Origin: Halotalea alkalilenta
Lineage (GTDB): Bacteria > Pseudomonadota > Gammaproteobacteria > Pseudomonadales > Halomonadaceae
Assembly (NCBI RefSeq): GCF_001648175.1
Contig: NZ_CP015243.1
Span: 930,001-994,000, forward strand
Length of the DNA stretch: 64,000 bases
Direction: 5' to 3'
Shown here: in pieces, positions 35,395 to 44,929 of the stretch
Numbering within the stretch: position 1 is the first letter of the stretch
Layout of the letters: every line of letters begins with the position of its first letter
Notes under the pieces: generated by a model
The model's database searches: none
What the model saw: only the letters and a program-made list of their open reading frames with translations
What the model was told of the DNA's origin: nothing
Translations under genes and position numbers: made by a program

Positions 35395-36348
35395 GTGTCG
35401 TCCAACACTCGCGCACCGCTGCGCATCGCTACCCGCCGCAGCCCCCTGGCCCTCTGGCAGGCCGAGCACGTCAAGGCGCGCCTAGAGGCGCTGCACCCCG
35501 GGCTCGAGGTGAGCCTGGTCTCGATGAGCACCCGTGGTGACCGAATCCTCGATGCGCCGCTGGCCAAGGTCGGTGGCAAGGGGCTGTTCGTCAAGGAACT
35601 CGAGGAGGCGCTGCTCGACGGTCGCGCCGATATCGCGGTGCATTCGATGAAGGATGTACCGATGCACTTCCCCCAGGGGCTTGGGCTCGAGGCGATTCTC
35701 GAGCGCGGTGCGCCGACCGATGCCTTCGTCTCCAACCGTTTCGACTCTCTCGATGCGCTGCCCGAGAGCGCTCGGGTCGGCACCTCGAGCCTGCGCCGCC
35801 AGCTGCAGCTGCTCGAACTGCGTCCCGACCTGGTGGTCTCGAGCCTGCGCGGCAGCGTGCAGACCCGGTTGGCCAAGCTCGACGCCGGCGAGTTCGATGC
35901 CATCGTGCTCGCCACCTCCGGGCTCCAGCGCCTGGGCCTCGATGCGCGGATTCGCCAGGAGCTCGTCCCCGAACTGATGCTGCCCGCCTGTGGTCAGGGC
36001 GCGCTCGGCATCGAGTGCCGGCGCGACGATCAGCGGCTGCTCGAGCTGATCCGCCCTTTGATCGACCGCGACACCACCGCGCGGGTGCTCGCCGAGCGGG
36101 CGATGAACACCCGGCTCGACGGTGGCTGCCAGGTACCGATCGGCGGCTATGCGGTGCTCGAGCAGGGCGGTGCCGGACTCTGGCTGCGCGCGCTGGTCGG
36201 CTCTCCCGACGGCGCGCGCGTGCTGCGCTTCGAGGCGCGCGGTTCGTTCAGTGATCCCGAGCGCCTCGGTATCGAGGTTGCTGAAGCCCTGATCCAGCAA
36301 GGCGCGGGGGAAATCCTCGCCGCGGTTTATGGTGACCGGACGCGATGA
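35395..36348 (+). CDS. hemC: Hydroxymethylbilane synthase (porphobilinogen deaminase)
   Basis: A GTG start at 35395 is chosen because GGAG (35386-35389) lies 5 bases upstream and homology begins at once ([14 protein letters not shown]); it gives 317 residues, near the usual 313. The enzyme polymerises four porphobilinogens into hydroxymethylbilane. The dipyrromethane cofactor attaches to Cys245 in DGGCQVPIG, and the substrate-binding VGTSSLRR and [10 protein letters not shown] are present. The end overlaps hemD by 4 bp. Confidence 0.95.
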   Translation: MSSNTRAPLRIATRRSPLALWQAEHVKARLEALHPGLEVSLVSMSTRGDRILDAPLAKVGGKGLFVKELEEALLDGRADIAVHSMKDVPMHFPQGLGLEAILERGAPTDAFVSNRFDSLDALPESARVGTSSLRRQLQLLELRPDLVVSSLRGSVQTRLAKLDAGEFDAIVLATSGLQRLGLDARIRQELVPELMLPACGQGALGIECRRDDQRLLELIRPLIDRDTTARVLAERAMNTRLDGGCQVPIGGYAVLEQGGAGLWLRALVGSPDGARVLRFEARGSFSDPERLGIEVAEALIQQGAGEILAAVYGDRTR

Positions 36349-37091
36349 GGGCTGATCGCACGGTGCTGATCACCCGCCCCGGCGCGCGCGCTCAGGCACT
36401 GCGGGCCGCGCTCGAGCGGCGCGGGCTCGCGCCGTGCGATCTCGATGCGATGAGGCTCGAGCGGCTCGAAATCGATGCCGAGCGGCATCGCCAAGTGCTC
36501 GAGCTGAGCCTGGATGCGCTGCTCTGCGTCAGCCCCTTCGCCGTCGAATGCCTCGCTGCGCTATTGACCCCGCGGCCGGCGTGGTTCGACGCGGTGCGGC
36601 TGTTCGCCACTGGCGAGAGCACTCGTGAAGCGATGCGCGATACGTTCGGGCGCGATGCACTGGCGCCGCATGACGGGTCGGCTGCCAGCGAAGGACTGCT
36701 GGCACTTGACGAGCTTGCCCGGATCGCAGGCTGGCGGGTGCTGCTGGCGCGCGGAGAGGGCGGACGACGGCTGTTGTCCGATACGCTTGTCGCGCGCGGC
36801 GCAAAGCTCGAAGAGCTCGCGCTCTATCGCCGCCGGCTGGACACCCCTGCGCCGCCTGCACTGGCGCGCCTTCGCGCCGGCGAGTACCTGGCGCTGATCG
36901 TGACCAGTGCCGAGCAGCTCGACCACTTGGCGCAGTGGTGCACTTGCGCTGCGCGTGATCGGACGCTGATCGTTTCCAGTGCGCGATTGGCTACACTGGC
37001 TGAGGGGAGTGGGTTCGTCAGGGTGCGACGTGCCCAAGATGCGACACCCGAAGCGCTGGCGCAGGCGTGCGCCTCGTTTACGGATGATTGA
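36345..37091 (+). CDS. hemD: Uroporphyrinogen-III synthase
   Basis: A 248-residue protein with the weakly conserved two-lobed HemD fold: [21 protein letters not shown] at the start, [21 protein letters not shown] in the second lobe and LIVTSAEQL near the end. It cyclises hydroxymethylbilane with inversion of ring D. The family is very divergent, so the identification relies on these motifs together with its place between hemC and hemX, which is standard. The 140-bp gap to hemX contains no clear element. Confidence 0.92.
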   Translation: MRADRTVLITRPGARAQALRAALERRGLAPCDLDAMRLERLEIDAERHRQVLELSLDALLCVSPFAVECLAALLTPRPAWFDAVRLFATGESTREAMRDTFGRDALAPHDGSAASEGLLALDELARIAGWRVLLARGEGGRRLLSDTLVARGAKLEELALYRRRLDTPAPPALARLRAGEYLALIVTSAEQLDHLAQWCTCAARDRTLIVSSARLATLAEGSGFVRVRRAQDATPEALAQACASFTDD

Positions 37092-37231
37092 AAGCTGGCC
37101 GCTGGGCGGCGGTGCAGCGATGATTGAGCCTGCGAAGGCGTGCGTCCTCGGAGCAAAGACTCAGGGATCCGGCCAAGCGGCCGCCAGTTGGCGCCCGGGC
37201 CCGTTCGGTATCGGCAAAAGGCAAGCGACAT

Positions 37232-38626
37232 ATGAGCAAAGAAGACGATAAGAAATTCTCAAGGGATGATCAGCGGGAGCCGCCGGCGAAGCATGACGAA
37301 GACGTCTCGCCTACGATCGAAGTCGATGCCGCAGGCGATGCTCGCGCAGCCGAGCCCGAGCCCGCCGAGGCGCACGCCACGGAGTCCGGTCCGGTCAAGC
37401 CGGACGCCGCCGAGGCTGAGCCGGCCCCTGGCGCCACGCTCGAGCCGGCTGCTGAGGTCAAGCCCGAGCCCGCCGCTGGCGTCAGGCCCGAGCCGGCTGC
37501 TGAGGTCAAGCCCGAGCCTGCCGCCGCTGCCGCCGCGTCCGCTACGGCCGGGGCGGGCAGGTCGAGTACCGGCGCGGGCATGGACGCGCCGCCGCCGGGC
37601 GGAGGAGGGCGCAACGCCGCGGTGAGTCGCGCTCGCCGGCCATGGCAGCTAGCGCTGGCGGTGCTGGTCGTGGTGGTGATTTTGCTGCTGCTCGGACTGG
37701 GCTTAGGTGTCCAGCGGCTCAATCAGCAGAGCGCCGAGCTCGATGCGCTGTCCGGACGGCTCGAGCAGCTGCGCGACGAGAACGATACCGCCATCCGTTC
37801 CGCCCTTGGCCAGCGCGAGCAGGCGGTCGATGCGCTGGGCGAGCGCGTCGACCAGAACGATCGTGCGGTGCAGGGGGTGCTCGCCGAGCTCAACCAGCAA
37901 CAGCGCAGCGATGCGCGTGAATGGACCTACGCCGAGGTCGAGTACCTGCTGCGTATCGCCAACCAGCGCCTCGGTCTCGAGCGCGACGTCGCCGGTGCCC
38001 AGAGCTTGCTCGAGACCGCCGATCGCCGTCTCGCCGAGGTCGACAACCCCGCTTTCCTCCCGGTCCGGCGCGAGATCGGCAGCGAGATCGCCGCCCTCGA
38101 CAGCGTGCCGCGGCTCGATCGCGAAGGGATCTACCTGCAGCTCGCCGCCGCGCAGCAGCAGTTCGACCGCCTGCCGCTCGCTCAGGAGACCAAGGCGCTG
38201 GCGGCGCGGGTCGATGACGATGCGATCTATTCGGGGGGCTGGCGCGAGCAGCTGTCGAGGCTCGGTACCCAGCTCAAGGACCTGGTCACCATCCGCCGCC
38301 ATGACGAGCCGCTGGAGGCGCTGATCACTCCCGAGCAGGAGGGCTACCTGCGCCAGAACGTGCGCATGCTGCTCGAGCAGGCGCAGCTCGGGCTGATCCG
38401 CGAGCAGCCCGAGATCTACCGGACCAGCCTCGATGAGGCGAGCCGGCTGGTGCGGCTTTACTACCTCACCGACGACACCGGAGTCGCAAGCGCCCTCGAC
38501 CGGCTCTCCCAGCTGTCGAGCCAGCAGGTGCGCCCGGAGCTGCCCGATATCAGCGGTTCGCTCGAGCGGCTGCGTGAGATTCTCTCGCGCCGCGGCGGGC
38601 CGGCCGATGCCGACCAGGGAGCGTGA
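37232..38626 (+). CDS. hemX: HemX-like membrane protein
   Basis: The start at ATG 37232 has AAAAGG upstream and gives 464 residues. A hydrophilic N-terminal region of about 130 residues rich in Glu, Pro and Ala is followed by one transmembrane helix (ALAVLVVVVILLLLGLGLGV) and a long periplasmic coiled-coil and helical domain (VQRLNQQSAELDALSGRLEQL onward, WTYAEVEYLLRIANQRL). This is the architecture of HemX proteins found after hemD. Despite an old annotation as uroporphyrinogen methyltransferase, no SAM-binding motif is present. The N-terminal region carries short exact tandem repeats. Confidence 0.9.
   Translation: MSKEDDKKFSRDDQREPPAKHDEDVSPTIEVDAAGDARAAEPEPAEAHATESGPVKPDAAEAEPAPGATLEPAAEVKPEPAAGVRPEPAAEVKPEPAAAAAASATAGAGRSSTGAGMDAPPPGGGGRNAAVSRARRPWQLALAVLVVVVILLLLGLGLGVQRLNQQSAELDALSGRLEQLRDENDTAIRSALGQREQAVDALGERVDQNDRAVQGVLAELNQQQRSDAREWTYAEVEYLLRIANQRLGLERDVAGAQSLLETADRRLAEVDNPAFLPVRREIGSEIAALDSVPRLDREGIYLQLAAAQQQFDRLPLAQETKALAARVDDDAIYSGGWREQLSRLGTQLKDLVTIRRHDEPLEALITPEQEGYLRQNVRMLLEQAQLGLIREQPEIYRTSLDEASRLVRLYYLTDDTGVASALDRLSQLSSQQVRPELPDISGSLERLREILSRRGGPADADQGA
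37442..37518 (+). repeat. In-frame 48-bp-period direct repeat in hemX
   Basis: A 29-bp sequence starting GAGCCGGCTGCTGAGGTCAA occurs exactly at 37442-37470 and 37490-37518. It encodes Glu-Pro-Ala-Ala-Glu-Val-Lys-Pro units in the disordered N-terminal region, which could expand or contract by slippage without a frameshift. Confidence 0.8.
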
Positions 38627-38629
38627 TCG

Positions 38630-39892
38630 ATGCGCAAACTGATCCTTTTCATCGTCATCGGCCTGGTCGTCGGTGCACTGCTCGGCCAGCTGATGCTCTC
38701 GGTGCCGGGCTACTGGCTGGTGCGGGTCGGCGACACTTCGGTGCAGACCTCGTTCTGGTTCGGGCTGGTCGCCTTGTTCGTGATCTTCCTGCTGCTCCAT
38801 TTCCTGCTTCGGCTGCTGTGGCAGCTGCGCCGCCCATTCAGCCGGATCAAGCTGTGGAACAGCCGGACTCGCCATCGCCAGGCATTGAAGCGCACGGTGA
38901 GCGGTCTGGTGGCGCTCGCCGAGGGGCGCTGGAAGCGTGCCGAGCGGACCCTGACCCGCGCCGCCGATGACTCCTCGGTGCCGCTGGTCAACTACCTCTC
39001 GGCCGCGCTCGCCGCCCATTACCAGGGGCGTTTCGATCGCGCCGAGGAGCTCCTGCGCGAGGCGCATCGCTCCACTTCCGGCGCCGACAGCGCGGTCGGA
39101 CTGCTCGAGGCGCAGCTGCTGCTCGATCGCGGCCTGCGCGAGCAGGCGCTGGCGATCCTTACCCGGCTCGAGCAGCAGACGCCGGATCATCCGCAGCTGC
39201 TCAAATTGCTCAAGCAGGCCTATGTCGGGGTCGGTGACTGGGAGGGGGTGCGCCGGATCCTGCCGAGACTCGAGCGTCACTCGCTGATCGACGAGGCCGA
39301 GCGGGTCGAGCTCGAGAAGCGCACCTATCGCGAGCTGACCCTGCAGGCGCCGGCCTTTGCCGCCAGCACTGCGATCAGCCCGCTGAGCGGGCGCACGGTC
39401 AATGAGCTCGAGCGGGTGCGCGAGCTGTGGGCCGACATGCCCGACGTGCTGCGCCTCGATGTCGACATGCTGCTGCTCTACGTCGATGCGTTGGTCCGCA
39501 ATGGTGAAGCTGACCATGCCGAGCAGCTGCTGCGCCAGGCGTTGAAGGATCGCTGGAGCGCGCGGCTGGTGCTGCGCTATGGCCTGATCGAGGTCGATCC
39601 CCAACTGCAGCTCAAGTTCGCCGAGCAGTGGCTGCAGGAGCGGCCCAACGATCCCGAACTGCTGCTCACGCTTGGCCGGCTGTCGCTGCGCAATGCCTAC
39701 TGGGGCAAGGCCCAGGAGTACTTCGAGGCGAGCCATCGCCAGCGCCCGAGCGGTACCGCCTGTGCCGAGCTCGCGCGGCTCTATACCAACCTCGGCGAGT
39801 ACAACAAGAGCCAGTTCTACTTCAGAAAGAGCGTCGAACTGCTCGACCGCGCCCTGCCGGAGCTGCCCCAGCCCAGCGCCGCCAAGCGCTGA
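38630..39892 (+). CDS. hemY: HemY, TPR-containing membrane protein of the hem operon
   Basis: A 420-residue inner-membrane protein. Two transmembrane helices (about 1-24 and 40-65) are followed by the HemY_N motif region FSRIKLWNSRTRHRQALKR and then TPR repeats (for example GRWKRAERTLTRAAD and GRFDRAEELLREAH). HemY follows hemX in gammaproteobacteria and is thought to support late porphyrin synthesis; it is unrelated to the protoporphyrinogen oxidase also called HemY. It lies 3 bp after hemX and is followed by a strong terminator. Confidence 0.93.
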   Translation: MRKLILFIVIGLVVGALLGQLMLSVPGYWLVRVGDTSVQTSFWFGLVALFVIFLLLHFLLRLLWQLRRPFSRIKLWNSRTRHRQALKRTVSGLVALAEGRWKRAERTLTRAADDSSVPLVNYLSAALAAHYQGRFDRAEELLREAHRSTSGADSAVGLLEAQLLLDRGLREQALAILTRLEQQTPDHPQLLKLLKQAYVGVGDWEGVRRILPRLERHSLIDEAERVELEKRTYRELTLQAPAFAASTAISPLSGRTVNELERVRELWADMPDVLRLDVDMLLLYVDALVRNGEADHAEQLLRQALKDRWSARLVLRYGLIEVDPQLQLKFAEQWLQERPNDPELLLTLGRLSLRNAYWGKAQEYFEASHRQRPSGTACAELARLYTNLGEYNKSQFYFRKSVELLDRALPELPQPSAAKR

Positions 39893-39906
39893 GTCTCTTG
39901 CTGCGT

Positions 39907-39939
39907 AAAAACGCCGCCGCCTTTCGGCGGCGGCGTTTT
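39907..39939. terminator. Intrinsic terminator after hemY
   Basis: A perfect 10-bp GC stem (CGCCGCCGCC 39912-39921 / GGCGGCGGCG 39926-39935, loop TTTC) is flanked by AAAAA and TTTT, so the stem can extend with A-U pairs. It can act for hemY on the plus strand and for the convergent gene on the minus strand. Confidence 0.9.
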
Positions 39940-39969
39940 CGCAATCGGGCACAGTGCCCTCATCCATTT

Positions 39970-40482
39970 TCAGCCGATGCTGTATCCGCGCCCGCCGAGG
40001 CAGGCGCCGATCGCGCGCCTGTAGAGATCGCGTACGGTCGAAGTCGGCGGCTGCTGGGCGCTGGCCGGGTCGAAGCCGCTCTGGCTGACCGCCCATGCAT
40101 GGCACTCATAGCGATCGCGGGCCTGCTGGTCTGGACTCTGGCCCTGGGTCGGATAGGCGATCACGTTGTAGTCATTGGGGTTCTCGTACTGCGCCACCGG
40201 CGGTGCGGCAACCGGTACGTAGCGCTGCTGGTCGGCGTTCCATAGGTAGTAGGTACCGGCGGCGAGGAAGTAGAGCATGCTACCGAGCCACAGTGCGCGG
40301 GCGCCATCGGGCAGCCCGTGGCCGCGGGCCGGAGCGCTACCCCAGGCGGGACCAGGGCCTGCGCCGCCTGGGCCTCCGCCATGACCAGGACCTCCCGGAC
40401 CGCCGCCCGGTGCGGCAAGTGCCGATAGCGATAGGGTGGCGGTCAGACTTGCGACGATGATCCTGGCGACGATGCTCTTCAT
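39970..40482 (-). CDS. Small exported Gly/Pro-rich protein of unknown function
   Basis: From ATG 40482 the product is 170 residues: a signal peptide (IIVASLTATLSLSALA, cleavage before APG), a Gly/Pro/His-rich linker (about 28-55), a hydrophobic segment with YFLAAGTYYLWNADQQRYVPV, and a C-terminal domain with DRYECHAWAVSQSGFDP and RRAIGACLGGRGY. The pattern WAVSQSGFDP plus a Gly-rich end resembles DUF6515-like or YMGG-type envelope proteins, but I cannot assign a function. The surface stretch NDYNVIAYPTQGQSPDQQARDRYEC suggests a periplasmic role. It converges on hemY and is divergent from ppiC. Confidence 0.7.
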   Translation of the reverse strand: MKSIVARIIVASLTATLSLSALAAPGGGPGGPGHGGGPGGAGPGPAWGSAPARGHGLPDGARALWLGSMLYFLAAGTYYLWNADQQRYVPVAAPPVAQYENPNDYNVIAYPTQGQSPDQQARDRYECHAWAVSQSGFDPASAQQPPTSTVRDLYRRAIGACLGGRGYSIG

Positions 40483-40701
40483 CTCCCTTGCTCCATGGCG
40501 AGCCGCGCGACTTTGCGCGATGCCGGCGATTGTCGCCGCCGATAGTGCACGAACAGTGTTCGAATTGATGAATTGCACCGCAAGCGACGCTTGAATCCCT
40601 GTGCTTCGCCCTCATTGAGAGGGAACGGTGCCGAGCGGCGCCGACCCTTTGCCCGACCGCGCCTGCGGTGGGACCGAATCATCGATACGAGAGGTAACAC
40701 C

Positions 40702-40983
40702 ATGGCTACCGCCACTGCCCGCCATATCCTGGTTGACAGCGAAGCGAAGTGTGAAGCGCTCAAGCAGGAGATCGAAAACGGCGCCGATTTCGCCGAGATC
40801 GCACGCAAGCATTCGAGCTGCCCCTCCAGCCGCCAAGGCGGTGATCTCGGCAGCTTCGGCCGCGGCCAGATGGTGCCCGAGTTCGACCGCGTGGTGTTCA
40901 GCGCCCCGGTGAGCCAGGTCCAGGGACCGGTCAAGACCCAGTTCGGCTACCATTTGCTCGAAGTCACCAGCCGCCAGGATTGA
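40702..40983 (+). CDS. ppiC: Peptidylprolyl isomerase, PpiC/parvulin type
   Basis: A 93-residue single-domain parvulin, the length of E. coli PpiC. ARHILVDSEAKCEALKQEIE, GGDLGSFGRGQMVPEFD and TQFGYHLLEV are the hallmark stretches. It accelerates cis-trans isomerisation of prolyl bonds; no signal peptide is present, so it is cytoplasmic. GAGG (40691-40694) lies 7 bases upstream of the ATG. It is a single-gene unit ending in a strong terminator. Confidence 0.95.
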   Translation: MATATARHILVDSEAKCEALKQEIENGADFAEIARKHSSCPSSRQGGDLGSFGRGQMVPEFDRVVFSAPVSQVQGPVKTQFGYHLLEVTSRQD

Positions 40984-41016
40984 TCCCGGCGCGGCCGCTT
41001 TCCAAGCGAATCGCGA

Positions 41017-41050
41017 GAAGCCCGCGCTCCCATTCGGGAGCGCGGGCTTC
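41017..41050. terminator. Intrinsic terminator after ppiC
   Basis: A perfect 15-bp stem, GAAGCCCGCGCTCCC (41017-41031) with GGGAGCGCGGGCTTC (41036-41050) and loop ATTC, followed by CTGCTT. It lies between convergent ppiC and the DUF4202 gene and can serve both. Confidence 0.9.
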
Positions 41051-41090
41051 CTGCTTTGCGCCAAGGCCCATGGCCCCACGGAGCAGCGGG

Positions 41091-41678
41091 TCAGACGCCG
41101 AGGGCGCGTTCGATCAATGCCTTGGCGCGTGGGGAGAGCGGCAGTTCGGCGGTGAGCCGCTGGCCGTGGGGCGACATCTTGCGCCAGGTCTTGGCCAGGA
41201 TATCGACCAGCTTGTCGTCATCGTGCTCGTTGGCGAAGTCGTCGAAGTAGTAGGCCAGGAACACCAGGCAGGTGGTGTCCTCCAGCGCCTGGGTCTCGGG
41301 ATCGCGCTTGAGCTTTTCCTTGCGCACGAGCGCTGCGACCCGCTGGGCGGTCGATGGCTCGAAGCCCGCCTCTTCGACCAGCCGCGCGGCAAGCTCTGCC
41401 TGGCGCTGCTTCAGTTCGCTGCGCCAGGCATGATAGCCCGCCCGATCGATCGGGTAGCTGTCGCGTGGCAGCGCCCAGCGGCGCAGGTGCTGGGCGCGCA
41501 CCGCCAGCTGCAAGGGGATCGAGGCCTCGGGAGCGACCCGGGCGAGCCAAGCGCTCATCCGTTCGGCGTAGAGCAGTTCGAACGGCAGCGCGCGTTCGCC
41601 ATCGTGGTCGGTACGCGGGTCTTCGGCGTGGACGGCATCGATGCGCCTGAGTGCATCGACGAAGCGGGGATCGGTCAC
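41091..41678 (-). CDS. DUF4202 family protein
   Basis: The 195-residue product starts with GTG at 41678 (AAGGA about 12 bases upstream). FVDALRRIDAVHAEDP at the N-terminus, the His-rich helix AVRAQHLRRW and the acidic C-terminal region YYFDDFANEHDDDKLVDILAKTW match DUF4202. The His and acidic residues suggest a metal-dependent hydrolase of the HD type, but no function is established. It is a single gene converging on ppiC. Confidence 0.82.
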   Translation of the reverse strand: MTDPRFVDALRRIDAVHAEDPRTDHDGERALPFELLYAERMSAWLARVAPEASIPLQLAVRAQHLRRWALPRDSYPIDRAGYHAWRSELKQRQAELAARLVEEAGFEPSTAQRVAALVRKEKLKRDPETQALEDTTCLVFLAYYFDDFANEHDDDKLVDILAKTWRKMSPHGQRLTAELPLSPRAKALIERALGV

Positions 41679-41859
41679 GGAGGATTCCTTTTTCTTGGAC
41701 TTCGCGCGTTGCCAAGCGCGCTGGGACCCCCTCCCACCATGACCGCTAGGGTCGGCGACGGACAGGGGCGTTTTCTGCGCACCTTAGCACCATCCGCCCC
41801 TGGACCGCTCCCCGCTGGGCGCCTTTCCGATAGGAGCCCGTACTCGTGCGGCGTAAGCC

Positions 41860-43131
41860 TCAGCGCCGCGGCAGCAGGCGCTCCACATCGGTGCGCATGC
41901 CGTCGAGAGTGTCGGCCGGCGTGGCGCGCAGTTCGACCAGCGCGGCGAGGCGGTCGACGATCGCCTGGCTGATCCTTACCCCGTTGGCACCGGGGAAGGC
42001 GTACCAGGGCACCATGGCGCCCATCTGGTCGAGCCCCGCCTGGAACAGCGGATTGGCCGGATAGAAATTACCCAGGTAATCGGGGGATTGCGCCGCCAGG
42101 GTGTTGGTCGGCACATAGCCGGTGCCGGGCACTACCGTCGCCGCGCCATAGGGGCCGGCGGCGAACTTCATCAGCCGCCAGGCGGCCTGCTGCTTGGCCG
42201 GGTCGCGGGTCAGCATCACGATCGCGTTGCCGCCGGTCGGCAGTTTGCCGCGCTCGGCATCGAGCAGCGGCAGCGGTGCGGTGCGCAGTTCGAACTTGTC
42301 GCCGACGTTGTTGATCGTATTGCGCAGCGCGCCGGTGGTCTGGAAGGCAAAGCCCACCTTGCCGCTGACGAAGGCCTGTTCGCCGGCGGCCTTGGTGAAC
42401 ACCGGCATGCCGCCCTCGCGGCGCATCCGTTCGATCAGCTCGAGCGCGGCCTCGCCCTCGGGGCCAGCGAAGGCGACCGACTGCTCGTCTTCGCTCATCA
42501 TCCGTCCGCCGTCGCCGAGCACCAGTGCCATGAACATCCAGTCGTCGCCCTGCCAACGGAAGTCGATGCCCTGGACTCCGTTGCCCAGCGCTGCGATCCT
42601 GCCGCCGTATTCGATCACCTCGTCCCAGGTGTCAGGCGGGTTTTCCGGGTCGCCGCCGACCTCGCGCAGCAGGTCGGCGTTGTAGTACATGATCGGCGTC
42701 GATGCGGCGAAGGCCAGGCCCAGCTGGTGGTCGCCGACCTTGGCGAGATCGAGCAATTGCGGGCTGAACCCTTCGGCGGCGATATCCGGCTCCTCGGCGA
42801 TGAGAGGGGTGAGGTCGACCGCGAGGTCGCGCTCATCGATCACTCGCAGGCGATTGAAACCGACGAAGCTGATATCCGGCTGGTTGGCTGAGTTCGCCTG
42901 GCGCAGCAGCAGCTGCAGACCGTCTTCATAGGTGGGCGACGGGGCGACGAACTCGATCGAGACATCAGGGTTCTCGCGCATGAAGGCCTGGGAGATATCG
43001 GCCATTACGTCTTTGAAGAATCCCGGCATTGGGTAGTGCACCTTGAGCACGGTCTGGGCCTGGGCATAGCTCGCGCCGAGCAGGCCAAGGGTCGCGCCGA
43101 GCGCGGCGGCGAAGGTCTTGATTGTGGTCAT
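41860..43131 (-). CDS. ABC transporter extracellular solute-binding protein (Ugp/Mal type)
   Basis: From ATG 43131 the protein has 423 residues: a signal peptide (ALGATLGLLGASYAQA, cleavage before QTV) and a family-1 binding protein with DISQAFMRENPDVSIEF, TPIMYYNADLLREVGGDPENPP and LPTGGNAIVMLTRDPAKQQAAW. The last stretch is close to UgpB-like proteins that bind glycerol 3-phosphate or its diesters. It is the last gene of a five-gene operon with two permeases, an ATPase and a phosphodiesterase. The 181-bp gap downstream contains only a weak hairpin. Confidence 0.9.
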   Translation of the reverse strand: MTTIKTFAAALGATLGLLGASYAQAQTVLKVHYPMPGFFKDVMADISQAFMRENPDVSIEFVAPSPTYEDGLQLLLRQANSANQPDISFVGFNRLRVIDERDLAVDLTPLIAEEPDIAAEGFSPQLLDLAKVGDHQLGLAFAASTPIMYYNADLLREVGGDPENPPDTWDEVIEYGGRIAALGNGVQGIDFRWQGDDWMFMALVLGDGGRMMSEDEQSVAFAGPEGEAALELIERMRREGGMPVFTKAAGEQAFVSGKVGFAFQTTGALRNTINNVGDKFELRTAPLPLLDAERGKLPTGGNAIVMLTRDPAKQQAAWRLMKFAAGPYGAATVVPGTGYVPTNTLAAQSPDYLGNFYPANPLFQAGLDQMGAMVPWYAFPGANGVRISQAIVDRLAALVELRATPADTLDGMRTDVERLLPRR

Positions 43132-43154
43132 GGGAAGCTCTGCTGGAATGGAGA

Positions 43155-43991
43155 TCAGCCCTTGAGGCCGGTCATGGTGATGCCTTCGATGAAACGCTTC
43201 TGGGCGAACAGGAAAGCGACCACCAGCGGCAGGGTCACCACCGTGGTGGCCGCCATCAGCGCGCCGTAGTCGTCGCCGGCTTCGGCGGCGCGGAAGAACA
43301 AAAGGCCCAGCGGCGGGGTCGCCATCTCTGGGCTGGTGACGACGATCAACGGCCAGAACAGATCGTTCCAGTGCGCGACCACCGAGAAGATCGAGAAGGC
43401 GGTGATCGCAGGCCAAGCGTTGGGTACCACTACCCGCAGCAGCACGCCGAGCTCGCTCATGCCGTCGAGCCGCGCAGCGGCGAGCAGGTCGTCGGGCAGG
43501 CCGCGGAAGAACTGGCGGAACATGAAGATCGCGAACACCGAGAGCGCGAAGGGCGCGACCAGCGCGGTATATCCGTCGAGCAGGCCGAGGGCGTCGAGGG
43601 CGATGTAGATCGGCAGCGCAGTGGCATGGATCGGTACCAGCAGGCCGAGGATCACCACCGCCATCAGCGGGCCCGCGGCGCCGAAGCGCAGCTTGGCCAT
43701 CGCATAGGCGCAGGGCAGCGCGATCACCACCTGGATCACCAGGATCAGCGCGCAGACGATCGCGCCGTTGAGCAGCATCCGGGCCAGCGGCACGCGCTCG
43801 AAGGCACGGGAGAAGTTCTCCGCCGCGGCCCACCGCTCGGGCCAGAGCGTCAGCCCGGCGGAGAAGATCTCGCTGCTCGGCTTCATCGCCGCTGAGAGCA
43901 TCCACAGGTAGGGCGCGAGACACACCGCCGCGCCGAGCAGCAGCAGGGCCAGACGCAGTGCGCGCCAGGGATCGAGACGAATCGGGCTCAT
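43155..43991 (-). CDS. ABC transporter permease (UgpE/MalG type)
   Basis: The start at 43991 overlaps the other permease gene by 4 bp, giving 278 residues with about six hydrophobic helices. The coupling loop is RLDGMSELGVLLRVVVPNAWP, and the ending FLFAQKRFIEGITMTGLKG is the classical C-terminus of UgpE/MalG permeases. Together with the MalF-type subunit it forms the membrane channel for the solute delivered by the binding protein. Confidence 0.94.
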   Translation of the reverse strand: MSPIRLDPWRALRLALLLLGAAVCLAPYLWMLSAAMKPSSEIFSAGLTLWPERWAAAENFSRAFERVPLARMLLNGAIVCALILVIQVVIALPCAYAMAKLRFGAAGPLMAVVILGLLVPIHATALPIYIALDALGLLDGYTALVAPFALSVFAIFMFRQFFRGLPDDLLAAARLDGMSELGVLLRVVVPNAWPAITAFSIFSVVAHWNDLFWPLIVVTSPEMATPPLGLLFFRAAEAGDDYGALMAATTVVTLPLVVAFLFAQKRFIEGITMTGLKG

Positions 43992-44929
43992 TGGTAGTGG
44001 GTCCGGCGGTTGATGACGAGGTACTGGATCAGCATGGCGACCATCAGGATGGCGAGGAACACCACGGTCATCGCCGAGGCGTAGCCGACCTGGAGGTAGC
44101 TGAAGCCTTCCTGGTAGATGGTGTAGAGCAGCACCTCCGAGGCCTTGTTCGGACCGCCCTCGGTGAGGGTCTTGACGGTCTCGAACACCTTCACCGCGTT
44201 GATCACGCTGATCACCAGGACGAACAGCGTGGTCGGGCTGAGCAGCGGCCAGGTGACCAGGCGAAAGCGCTGCCAGGCACTCGCCGCGCCGTCGATCCGT
44301 GCGGCGGCGTAGAGTTCGCGGGGAATCGCGGTGAGCCCGGCGAGGAACAGCACCATGTTGAATCCCACCGATTGCCACACGCCGATCGCCGCCAGGCTCC
44401 ACAGCACGCTGTCGCTCGCGCCCAGCCAGTTGCGTCCCTCGAGCCCGACCAGCGCGAGCATCTGGTTGATCATCCCGATCTGCGGGTGCATCAGGTACTG
44501 CCATACCGTCGCCATCGCCACCAGCAGCGACGCCACCGGGAGGAAGTAGACGGTGCGAAAGAAAGCCCGGCCGCGGGTCTCGCTCTCGATCAGCAGCGCC
44601 GTGCCTAGGCCGAGCGCGACCGAGAGCGGTGCGACGATGGCGGTGTAGAGCAGGGTATTGCCGAGCGAGGTGAGAAACAGCGGATCATCGAGCAGCGCTC
44701 GGTAGTTCTCCAGGCCGATGAAGATCGCGCCCGGATAGCCGAGCTGATAGTCGGTGAGGCTGAACCACACCACCGCGAGCATCGGCAGCAGGATCAGCAT
44801 CGCCATCAGCACCATGGCGGGACTCGCCAGTATCCAGCCGCTGAGCGCTTCGCTTCGAGCCTGCCGGCGTGCCGGTGCCGACAGGCGCGGGCGCAGCGTA
44901 GAAGAGGGCGAGACGAGCGATTCAGACAT
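43988..44929 (-). CDS. ABC transporter permease (UgpA/MalF type)
   Basis: A 313-residue inner-membrane protein with about six helices, a cytoplasmic N-terminal tail of about 30 residues and the coupling loop AARIDGAASAWQRFRLVTWPL. KTLTEGGPNKASEVLLYTIYQEGF is typical of the UgpA subfamily. It overlaps the ATPase gene by 8 bp and the second permease by 4 bp, so the importer genes are tightly coupled. Confidence 0.94.
   Translation of the reverse strand: MSESLVSPSSTLRPRLSAPARRQARSEALSGWILASPAMVLMAMLILLPMLAVVWFSLTDYQLGYPGAIFIGLENYRALLDDPLFLTSLGNTLLYTAIVAPLSVALGLGTALLIESETRGRAFFRTVYFLPVASLLVAMATVWQYLMHPQIGMINQMLALVGLEGRNWLGASDSVLWSLAAIGVWQSVGFNMVLFLAGLTAIPRELYAAARIDGAASAWQRFRLVTWPLLSPTTLFVLVISVINAVKVFETVKTLTEGGPNKASEVLLYTIYQEGFSYLQVGYASAMTVVFLAILMVAMLIQYLVINRRTHYQ

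Noticed and set aside
37703..40105. 800-residue open frame antisense to hemX and hemY
   Set aside because: It mirrors the coding frames of two clear genes, is composed of Gln/Arg/Leu/Pro-rich shadow sequence, and shows no domain. Long antisense frames are expected in GC-rich DNA.
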